From Meandrina meandrites (Eukaryota > Cnidaria > Anthozoa > Scleractinia > Meandrinidae), in contig OY855910.1 of assembly GCA_963693305.1 (NCBI GenBank), forward strand, positions 24,494,528 to 24,558,527: a stretch of 64,000 bases of DNA. The letters are read 5' to 3'. Every line of letters begins with the position of its first letter. Positions within the stretch are counted from its first letter, which is position 1. Position numbers and translations under genes: made by a program. This document shows, one piece after another, positions 21,211-46,800 of this stretch. Under the pieces are notes generated by a model. That model worked only from the letters and a program-made list of their open reading frames with translations. It was not told the origin of the DNA and ran no database searches.

Positions 21211-22051
21211 ATATTTTCATTGCTTGGGCTGGCTTTTGGTTTATTGGAGCACACTCACGTGAGACACTCAACTGCTGTTCCATTGACGTCAAAGTTGTTA
21301 TGCCACGCTTTAAGTAACTTTATTACAGGTACAGTTTTACTTGGGCTGGGAACGAAAAATGCACCCACACCTCCCTCCCTTCTGGACCCCTGATCGGTGC
21401 CTCTTATGATTTGAAGAAATGTATTAATTGAAACACGTGGGCTTATATTTTATGGGAAGAGGGAGGTCATTAATTGTTTTTAGAGCTTTTTGCGTCACAG
21501 ATCTAGGGGTACTTATTATTGGAGTTTTAAGATATTTTTGGAAGTTTGCCTCAGGGAAATGAAAATGACAAAAAAAAAAAACACAATGAATCAGCAAAAG
21601 TCAGCGGACCACTTTTTTTTCGCGTTTATTTTTTCTCACTGAACGTTGTAATACATTGCAGTCACAGGAATCGAGACAAGATTATTTTAAAAGTCTACTC
21701 TTGAAAAGTCGGAGTTTGAACACTACCGTCCAACATGAGATGATGAAAGACACTTGAAAATTACCGGTGCAGACGATACCACCTCGAAGATGTTTAATTA
21801 GGTATCAAAATTTGTGTTTAATTGATTACAAGGAAACTGTTTATGCCGGGCAAAATATTTTATTTTACAAAACTAAGTAGGGCCGGAACGGTTACCGGAG
21901 AATTCAGAAAATAATCCCTGGGATTATACCGTATTGCTCAACGTTTCAGATTCGGGTGGGCTTATTTTCAGGGAGGGCATTGTGTACGGAAGACGGGGAG
22001 GGGGGTGAGGGGGTATCATAAACACTCTTGTTCTTTGGCCATTTCAATTTA

Positions 22052-22187
22052 ACGAGAAATAAAATGCAAACAGCGGCAACAAACATAACACATGAACTAC
22101 GCATGGTTGTAAATTTTAGATTATTTTTCAAACCATGCGTAATTCATGTGTTATGTTTGTTGCCGCTGTTTGCATTTTATTTCTCGT
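22052..22187. repeat. Near-perfect hairpin with about 55-60-bp arms
   Basis: The left arm starts ACGAGAAATAAAATGCAAAC and the right arm is its inverse, ending GCATTTTATTTCTCGT. One mismatch was noticed (GAACTACG against GAATTACG), and a short AT-rich loop separates the arms. The 12-mer GTGAGGGGGTAT occurs at 22005-22016 and 22186-22197, flanking the insert like a target duplication. Confidence 0.85.
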
Positions 22188-22556
22188 GAGGGGGTATATT
22201 CGGTTTAAAAAAACATGAGTTTCTATTAGACGATGCACCAAAACTACACATGGTGAAACTCTAAATGAAACGCAAAACACGTCCTATAGTCGCTCTGAAC
22301 CTCTCTTACAAAGCATCCCCCTCAGTAGTAGGGGATTATAATCTGACAACAGGGGCTAGCCCATATCGGATTTTAACCCATTCCCCATCCGACCCTCCCC
22401 CACCCCCCACCCCCCACCCCCCACATCCTATTCCACTAATCACTTTGACGTCAGCTGTCTGAGTTGTCTGGTTTCGAGCTGTGCAGCTCAGGAGGAAAGA
22501 CACAAAGAGAGTGACGCTGCATTTGTTTACATAAACGGTTGTTGCCTTCTTTCTGA

Positions 22557-37222
<14,666 letters not shown>

Positions 37223-37304
37223 CCACCAAGAACATGATTAGTTGCTTAAATATTTTCAGACCACAAACATGATAGTAGCTCCTGTAAATATCTAATTTCC
37301 ATAA

Positions 37305-37449
37305 CCCTGGTTGTTTGAAGGGTGGATAATGCTATCCACTAGATAAATCACTATCCAGGGGATAGCGTAGTATGTTCTGTCAAAACTTATCCACTTGATC
37401 TAGTGATTTATCCGGTGGATAGCATTATCCACCCTTTGAACAACTAGGG
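37305..37449. mobile_element. Palindromic MITE, CCTGGTTGTTCAAAG family, copy 1
   Basis: CCCTGGTTGTTTGAAGGGTG at the left is inverted as CACCCTTTGAACAACTAGGG at the right. The inner repeats GGATAATGCTATCCACT and ATAGCATTATCC make almost the whole element self-complementary. About 145 bp. Other copies: 48611-48750, 58726-58875 and a half copy at 6849-6930. Confidence 0.85.
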
Positions 37450-40132
37450 CATGTAGGATACCTTAAATGCTTGCATTTCTACAATTGGTTTCAGCGCCAT
37501 TAAATACTATACCAATTGCAGAACAATTTAGGAGGAGCTGCCCATGATGTGAGCACAGTTACAGGACATTTGACGATGTTAATGAACAAACGATATCTGC
37601 TGGGATGGATCAGATTGTGATATTATTGGCAGCATAACAGGGACTAGTAATCTCTTGCCTTAAAAGCCACTGGGCTTATAACTTTGTAAATCCGCCAGCT
37701 TTTGTTTGCTGATGTGCTGATCAAATTAGAAAGGGCAGACATCGCTTTGCTTTAGTTGACGACCAAGTAACTGGGCTTATAGCTTTGTTAATCTACTACA
37801 CACATTTACTTCAACGGTATTAGTAATCAAAGCAAGATACTGAACTATTCACCAATTGATTTATCCCTAAATATTCACTAGCAATTACATCTATTTTACT
37901 AGCCTGAGGTTTGCAGGCTATTGGAGATATTGATGTTGTAGTATGATTGTCTGGGTGAGAGTAGTTTTGAAAAGAACTGTCGTTGGTGGCTGACGTTTTG
38001 ACAACTTGAGCAGAAGTCATCTTTAGAGTCAAATGAAACGTTGTAGTCAGTCAATGATGAAGTCTTGTCCATTGCAGCTGATTTGTCAGTTAAGCAGTAT
38101 TGTAACTGGCTGTATGCCTTGTGTAAAGTTTCTCAATAGTTAGCCAAATTATTTTAAGTCATTCTTTTTTTACGTTCATTTGTCAGTTTTGTTTACTTGG
38201 TAAATAAGTTGTTTGTATGATCCCAAGAGTTATTAACATCTATTCAGGGGCATTTGTTCATTTGTTCTTGTTGGTTTTTGTTTATGCCCTGGATAAGTTG
38301 TTTGTAAGGTGCCATTAGTTGTTGGCATCTGTCGATAGGCATTCACTCTAAGTTTGTTTACCAACTTCTAGCATCAGACCCTGAAAATAGTTTGTAATGC
38401 AGGTTAAACATTCACCAGAGCCCCATTTTCTTCTGTGGTTAGTAAGTTGATAGTGTCCAGAAAATGTGATTGTTGATATCGCCATTTCTTGTCACTCGTT
38501 TGTGTTTAGAGAGTCTCTTGCTAATGTTTCTATGGTTATGAAATTTAATTTTCATATATTCATGATATCCTTTGGGTTACAAGCTTTCAGATGTTTGAAA
38601 AAGTTGTTCAGCAACCAGCTTCTCTAAATATTTTTTTTTATTTATCTACATACTTTATTTACAAATACTAAGTTACACATTTTTACTGAAAAAGAAAACA
38701 AAAACACAGCACAAGGGACTAAGCTGATAACTTGAAGACGATAAAGACAAACCAACCACTGCAGTGAATTTGGAAAACTGAAACGTTTTTACTTGAAATA
38801 TGAACTTACTTCATCTTATAGTAATATTATTAGCAGAAAATTAGTCTTGTTCTATTGGAAATCCAAGAATCTGATTGGGTCTTACTGCTTTCTATTCGCT
38901 GATGGAACATGACTGTGGGTGTGTGGCTCTTTAAAGGAGCAATAATTGCTTCTTGACGTTTAGCTTTTAAACTACATAAAGTGGTAGATTTTGGACTGCA
39001 ATCCTTTAGAGTTCCAACTAAAACAATTAGACTACTCACTCATGTTTGTTATGAGTGATCAAGTCAAGTAAGCTGTGCATCGATGACTATTTGCACATAG
39101 AAACCTTGGGGTTGTACTTAATGTGTATACTTACAAAATATTACAACTACTGCTAATGATACTATTCTACAACAATACTAGTTACTTCTTTCATCCTCTT
39201 TCGGCATATTTCTAAACTAACTGCATAAAAATATTACATAAAAACGATATTCCACTTCCATCAAAAAGAAGATGAATTATAAGCAACAAAATAAAAAAAG
39301 CAAGAAATTTAGCAGCACAAGAGAAGTTAATATAATTTTATGGAAAATATATAAAGATTTTCAATTTTCCATTGTGTATAAATCTTGGCTGATTCTAAAT
39401 TTTTAATCACACACCTAAGCACCTTGGGTGGTTTTACAAGTAAAGGTTACAGTAACTCATTGTTGAAGACAATGTAGCCTACTTTTCATTAAACTTATAC
39501 ATCTATGGGGCATTTGTATAATTATTTAATATCCTTATAAAAGAATTCTGATTCTCTTGTATAAGTTTATTAAACTTTCATACAGCTGTAAAGATATAAT
39601 TTCATTATCAGAGTATAATATGTATAAAGAATAAAATGTTACTTGAATGTTAGTGGGACATGTTCAATTGTGGTTTAGCAAATGCAGGAATTACATCCTT
39701 ACATGCCTTTAAAAGATGCATTACGAAAGGTAGCCTGACTACACAGGTAATACATCTTGTGCCTGTCGTCATTCTAGCAACACCTCAAACACTCATTAAT
39801 AATTCATAAAGAAAAACCAGAAGAAATTATAGTTTAATGAGTGTCTTAATACCTGATAAGGACATGGCTAAACTTTACGTCAAATTTTATACGCCAACAT
39901 AACCCCAAATCTAAATATTAGTGCAAGAATGAGTCTACATCAGAATATTTTGAAGCCGTTCAATAAATTCGCAGTTCATATTTTATCAAGGCTAAAACAC
40001 TCAGCTGTGCCTTGTGTTTTAAACTTGATAAAACACTGCTGCTCATTTATTACCCGGTAAACATTGCATAACCTGATGAATTACAAAATGTTTGCCCAAG
40101 TTTGTCCAGATGGGTAACGTGTCTCTAGTATA

Positions 40133-40460
40133 AAAACGAAAGGAGTATTTCTACTTCCCCACCCCCCTAGATAGGATGCTAGTCCATCGCAAGGTTACTC
40201 CCCAACATAAGTTTGCCTGTGGCCTGCGAGGAGGCTCTCTGCGCAAAAGAAAAACTAGAAGAAGAAGAATTGTTTTCACGCGGAGAGCCTGCTCACAGGC
40301 TAGTTTGCCGGTACCCATTTTTACACCTGGTGGAGAGATCAGGCACTATGAGAGTAAAGTGTCTCGCCCAAGAACAGAACACAATGACCCTGGCCTGGGA
40401 CCAAATCTGGACCATTTGAGCTGGAGTCCAGCATGCTAACCATTGTGCCCCAGTGCCTCT
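40133..40460 (-). mobile_element. tRNA-derived SINE, interrupted by a hAT-like MITE
   Basis: Core phrases (GAGTATTTCTACTTCCCCAC, GATAGGATGCTAGTCCATCG, TTTTTACACCTGGTGGAGAG) and a head fragment (GAGTCCAGCATGCTAACCAT) are present. The MITE at 40218-40301 splits it. Confidence 0.78.
40218..40301. mobile_element. hAT-like GCCTGCGAGCAGG MITE, 8-bp TSD, inside the SINE
   Basis: AGTTTGCC flanks it exactly (40210-40217 and 40302-40309). The ends TGGCCTGCGAGGAGGCTCTC and GAGAGCCTGCTCACAGGCT are inverted. At 84 bp it is the shortest copy in the window. Removing it and one AGTTTGCC restores the SINE order seen in other copies. Confidence 0.88.
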
Positions 40461-40602
40461 CAAAAATACCATTAATACTGACTTGTTGACCAATGATTGG
40501 GCATTTGTTAGATACCATTACTCTAATAACAACTGATAAAGAGTTATAGTACTGACCCATCAAAGTACAAGGTCTGGAAAATGCTGAAAACCGTTATCAG
40601 CC

Positions 40603-40650
40603 ACCTTAACTGGATTAATCTAATTCAACCACGAGCTGGCTCACAGCCTT
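40603..40650 (-). repeat. Short repeat shared in inverse orientation with 52444-52486
   Basis: The reverse complement here (CTGTGAGCCAGCTCGTGGTT, then GAATTAGATTAATCCAG) matches CTGTGAGCCAGCTCATGGTG, GAATTGGATTAATCCAG at 52444-52486. Probably fragments of a dispersed element; ends not defined. Confidence 0.5.
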
Positions 40651-40896
40651 TGCCGGATCTTGTTATTATTCTAGCTTGGCTGATTGCCTGAACATTGTTA
40701 ATAATTGTTATTTTGATGGGTGACAAAACCATGACTAACTTTAAAAGAAAATGATAGTTTTGAGTTCCAAGTAGGGTCAACTCCTTTTGTAAATAATGGA
40801 AACATACGCAACAATTTGCAGTCCCGCCCTTTATCTTTTAGATGTGAGTCTGCCGTACACCAAAATTCTTTCAGCGGCTTATCACCATAGAACAAA

Positions 40897-43800
40897 ATGG
40901 CGGCCGATTTTAAGTAAGCACTATTTTATCCGCACGTGTTTTTCGTCGTTTAGCTGTTAATTTATGGTCATTTACCTTCCTCTATACTTCTTCAATTTCT
41001 AGGACTGCGCAACCTCTGGAATATTACAGACAATTTCTGGTAAGGTGATCGATCTTTTCCAAGTAAGATGAGCCAAAAAGCCTCCATTGTAAAATAGGGG
41101 GTTAACTTAGTTTTCATGTAAAGCTTGTAAGTCTTATAACTTTCTGGTGATTATTTGTAGAAGGAGGATGTTAGACCAGATGGCCGTACACTTTTGGAAT
41201 TCAGAAAAACGATTCTTAATGTCGGTAAGGGAAGTTATAAATTCAAACAGTCGTCTTCAATTTCATGTTTCCGTGTGATAGTTAGCTTACCATTTTTTAA
41301 AAAAATTATTTTCACAGGTTCTATATCGACAGCTGAAGGCTCGGCTTTGGTCAAACTTGGAAACACAACAGTTGTTTGTGGAGTCAAGGCAGTGAGTACA
41401 AAGATCTTTAGTTAATGTTATGCAAACGAAGTAGTTTCATGTAAAAGATCGAGGGACCCTCCATGGTCTTGGGGCCTGTTCCTCGAAAGTGTAAAGAAAC
41501 TTATAATCCATCAAATATTTTTTGGTTTCGCGCGATTGGTCTAAACATGTCACGTGATGCAGACAAACCTGGGGAATATCAGATGATATTCCCCAAGTGA
41601 TATTCCCCAGTTTTCGAACTTTGCGATTTACGTTGCACATCTAACTTTTATCCTGAGTAAAGTGTTAAATGAATAGAACTGAACATTTTGAACAGACTAA
41701 TAATATTTTGAGTTCCAACAGAATTACTTTGACGTTTGAAAGCTTTGAGAAAAGGTCTCCCAAAATGCGGCCTTGAAAAAAATATTTGAAGGATAATAAG
41801 CACAATAGCCTCAATTTGGCTTCAAAAATATGTACGGATATTTGTCCTTGGACATTATTTGTTGCTCAAAGCTCACAGTTTTCCTCAAGCTTCGCTCTCG
41901 GAAAACTGTTCGCTTCTTGGAACAGATAATGTCCGTGGACAAATATCCGTACATATTTTTGCGCCAAATGGAGGCCATTGTTTATATACTCACCCCACAG
42001 AAAGTAATTGGGAAATTATTCCAAGGGGGTGGGGGAAAGTATGAAGCTAAACTGGAATTTCCCAAGGGGTGGGGGTAGGTATGGACACTGACAATCCCAC
42101 TTTTTTGTGAAACTCTGGTGTGAGTGGTTGGATATAATGAAAGAAGAAACTTTGGTAATTGTCAACACAAGTCAGAAAACTGGCAACAGGGGTTGACCTC
42201 ATCATTTTAGTTAGGTCAACATTTTAACTTACTTTGTCAGACACTACAGGTAAAGTCTGCGTCGAGCCTACTAGTGGCTCGTACTGCCAGAGCTTATCCC
42301 GGTTTCCGTAGCATTAAGCGACTAGGAGTATTTCTACTCCCCCTGGATGGGATGCTAGTCCATCGCAGGGTTACCCCATTTATACACCTGGGTGGAGAGA
42401 AGCACTATGAGAGTATTTAGTGCCTTGCTTAAGAACACAACACAGTGACCCCAGCCAGGGCTCGAACCCAGACCGTTCGATCCAGAGTCCAGCGCACTAA
42501 CCATTAGGCCACCGCGCCTCCCACAGTCAGACACTACAGGGTCCGATAAAATCTTTAAGATGGTTTTCGCTGAACAATCGAGCAATAAAGGCAAATGTAA
42601 AGATACCAAAAAGAACTTGTGGCATGGTAACAGTTTGAATACAGTATGCAAAACGTTACCGTTCTTCGAGTAGATTTTTTGGTAAGTAATTTTTGCACTT
42701 ATTGCTCAAACTTTCATCAGAAAGGAATATGTAACTTGAGCAGCAATTGTTACAGCTTTATGTGTTTATATTCTTGAGGGTCCCCTATACCCCTTTGCAA
42801 AACTGAATCACGTAAAAATATTTGGCCTTTTCATGCGTCACGAATAATTACCAAAATGTTTTCACGTTCACGCAAAAATCAAGGCGATCGCAGTTTAGAC
42901 TTTAGCGCTCGGAAGGCGTAAAACCGCAAAAATTTGATTTAGTGTTGCATATCACATCTCGATAGCTTACAAAGTTTCATCTGTTCAAAACCTAACCACA
43001 GAGCTGAAAACAAAGATGTATATTTACTAGAACACTGAAAGAATTGATAATTAAGCCACGAACAAGATATGATTCACCAATCACGTCTAATTCAACTCTT
43101 CGTTCACGGGTCACGTTTAAGTTAAAAATTGCTTTCACGTGCACGTGAAAAGATCTTGAAATTGGCAATCACGAATCACGAAAAAATAAAAGCTTCAATC
43201 ACGTTTCACGGAAAAATAAATTACTCCAATCACGATTCACGTAAAAAGTATAGGGGACCCTCATTCTTGTTGTCACGCAATTCAGACCACGTGATGATTT
43301 ATTGGGAAGATTCAAATATAATTATTATCATTTGTGGAATTTGTCACACACGACTCAGTGCATGGTAGTATGGTCAGTATGTATGAACAGAACTGTTCAG
43401 GTCTTGAAATAACTAATGGGCAGGCACCGGCCATGTTGTCTGGTCAAATCATATTATTGTCAGCAGCACAGAACAAATTGTATGGAAGCATTTGTATAGG
43501 TTGTTGTAGTTGTATTGTAAATGATGTGAGTAGTGATACTAATATTGTACGTAGTTGAAATTAGGTAGCTGTATAGAGTAGAGTAGAGTAAGTAGCAGTG
43601 TTAGTATCATAAGTAGTGTTTTGTAAGGAGTCATGTTATTGTAAGTAGTGTGGGTAAATTCATTGTCTGGTCAAATGTGTTTTTGCTCCATGGACACAGC
43701 CCATTTTTGGCCAGACAAATTGGAACAATCTTAATTCTTGCATAATAGTGGCTCTAGATAGCATGATGCTTAGATATAGGTCGACAAGTTACACACACCA

Positions 43801-46800
43801 GAAAACTTATTTCACAAAAAAATTTAATTGAAGTCGGATTGGCACTGAAAATTTAAAGTTAATAGTTTTACTCTGCTTTATTGTCAAAGCAGCCCCACAT
43901 TCAGTATGTGGAACGCAACATTTACGACCGCAGCATTTGGTTAAATCTGGCAATCGCCACATCCCTTCTACAACTGAACTCAAACATGGAAAATTTATCA
44001 AACCCGAAGGCTTCAATCAAATTCATACTGATCAATAATGATCTGATTTGGGTGGCAACAAGAATGTAAACATATTAGCCAAATCCATCTATTGAATTCA
44101 CCACAGTCATCAAGTACTTCAGTCTGAAACTGTATGGCCTTTCTATAAAAACAGATTTGTTTCTTTGCATATTGTTTTGTGATGCCGCATGGAACAACAT
44201 AACAAATACCGGTAGGTAGGAAAAGCCCAAAGCTACAGTACACACAAGCATTCTAACTACTGACAATGTTCAGTGGATAATAATTATTGTCCTTCTTAGG
44301 AATTTGCTGTGCCAAGTCAGGAGAAACCAAAACATGGATTCATAGGTATGTCAAGGATTATGTTGTATAAATAAAAGGACAGTCAAGTAACCAACGACCA
44401 CCAATGAAAGAAGAGGTTGGAATTATGTATCATTTTTTACACCATAATGATTAGTTTGAAATAGTATTGGGTGCACATTGGGAAGTCCTATAATTTAAAC
44501 TTTACAGTTTCTTTATTACTATTAATCTTGATGCTGTTTTAATCAGTTCCCAATGTAGATCTTCCTCCTCTGTGTTCGTCGCGTTTTCGTCCTGGTCCTC
44601 CAAGTGAGCAGGCACAAGTTCTCAGCCAGTTTGTTGCAGATGTCATCTCAAAGTAAGCATGAGTCCAGTGCTCTAACCAGGCCATTCTGCTGTTTAATGT
44701 ATTACTTTGATGATAATAAATTAAGAATGTCAGTTTTCTGTGGAGCTGGAAAACTCTTGGTTCGATTATCAGCCGCTGTTCAGGAAATGAGCCTCTGCTC
44801 CTCTTCTCAGGGAGAAACAAAGACTGGACTCAAAAGAGCAGTGGAATTTGAGCCTAGGCAAACTCTCAAAGGTAGCTAGTTCGGGTCTGGTCATCTTTAC
44901 ATGTTTACATTACTGACAAAGTGACAGTAATCAACTTAGAGGAAGCTTAAATTTTTTTAATACTTTTTTCCAAAGAACTGTTTTTTATCTCATGTCATTA
45001 TTAGTGTGATTAGGTGGACTAATTATTTTTTTAATAACTTGAATCATTTGCCTCACCAGTTGTGAACCCATCAAACTTGAAGATTTATGTATTGTGGAAG
45101 GCAAGGTGGGAACTGCAATTACATCTTGGTTCTGATTATTTTATAAACTGTCTGAATGTCTTATGTTGCATAGCCATACTGCTTCAGTTTCAAGGCTTCA
45201 GTGTACTCCTAGGCCCTAGGGGAAGGTAGGCAGTTGTTCAAGTGTGCATTTGGTCCTAGTGGCCCATCAGGCCAGAGATTATCCCAGTTTCTGTAATAAA
45301 CATAAAGCAACTAGGAGTATTTCTACTCCCCCCTGGATGGGAAACAAGTCCATCGCAGGGTAACCCCAGCATTAAATTCACTGGTACCCATTTATACACC
45401 TGGGTGGAGAGAGGTGTAATGAGACAGAGAGTGTCTTGCCCAAGAACACAACACAGGCAGCATCTAGAGTCCACCACACTAACCACTAGGCCACTGCAGC
45501 GTCGCTGCACCAAGGATAGGGTTTATTTCCCTGATCTATTTGCTTCTCCACCTCTTCCTACCTCCCCCCTCCCCCCTCCATCTATACCATCTTTTGGCAT
45601 GATTAGTCCATCCTTCTCCCCAGTATATTCCCTCAGAAATTGTGTCTGTCTTTCTTCTTATCGCAGTTATCATGGGTCCTGTATGTGGACATAATGTGTC
45701 TTAGCTATGATGGAAACATCACAGATGCCTGCCTCATAGCTGCTGTCGCTGCTCTGCAGAACAGTGAGTAATCAAATGCCAGCAATAGCATTGAAATTAA
45801 ATAACTTGCACATCTAGAAGTGATAAGGTCTTCAATAAGTCATATTCTATCAATGGTTAAGGTAGTTAGAGGGCAAATAACTAATTCAAGCAATCACATT
45901 TCATTTTTTGGTTGTTTGCTGGACCAAATTGTTTTCCAAGTGTTGGACCAGGTATTGGTCGTGCATGGATTCGTGCAGTCTGTAATGGCTTACAAATGTG
46001 AAGAAAATAAACCTGACTTTCTTGAAAAAAAACCTTTCATGCTTTCTATTGGTTTGTAAAACAACATAAGCTTGGGATAGGCTGTATAGGCATGCAATGC
46101 GTGCAGAGTGTTATATAGGTGAGAAGCAGTTTGAACACATTGTCTTCTTATGTTGTTAAACAGATTACTCTTACAGCACCAGGAACACTCCTTACAAAAA
46201 ACGTTGGTTGCAGAATTCTGAGTCTTCAGTTTAATGCTATGACCTAGTTGAAGCTCACAGAAAATTGTGGTTAATGTATGACCAATTTATTAACTGAAAA
46301 AGTGACTGCATGCCTACCAGCAAATTAGCATCCCTCAAAATCTGCACAATGCTGCTATGTATTTAGTTCTTTGCCAATTTTTTTCAGCTCAACTTCATTC
46401 GGTAAAGATAAACGAGGAAACACAAACTCCAGTTCCATCAGAAAAGAGAGAAGTTCCACTAAACCTCAGAGTAAATCCAGTTGCTGCTACGTTTGGCGTG
46501 TTTGATGAGTAAGTTTGAATCTTATAAGAATGATGAAACAATAAAAGAAAACCAGCAGAAAATGGTCTAAAACTCAACATAGGTTGGCTTTGCACCCAGC
46601 CCTTCAAATTCTCTATTCATTAAAACTAATCCATCTATAACTCCTGACTTGATAACAACTTTCTTGCTTCACTCAAAAAGTAATGCAATTTCACTCAAAA
46701 ACCACTTTATTTGAGTGTCGATGTATCTAGCACTGCTGTGCTAATTGTATTCTTGGTTTTCATGTTACGTCATAAAATTCTGAAATCAAAATTTAATAGG

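Larger units (their letters stand above)
37223..40896. other. Intergenic Smad1/5b to EXOSC8
   Basis: Holds the palindromic MITE at 37305-37449, a SINE with nested MITE at 40133-40460, and otherwise AT-rich unique-looking sequence. No open frame shows a known domain. The last ~100 bp before 40897 are the likely EXOSC8 5' UTR and promoter. Confidence 0.5.

Noticed and set aside
42251..42525. Protein-coding signal from repeated open frames in SINE copies (for example 42355-42651, minus)
   Set aside because: The same short frames recur in other SINE copies with different breaks. They follow the repeat, not a gene.
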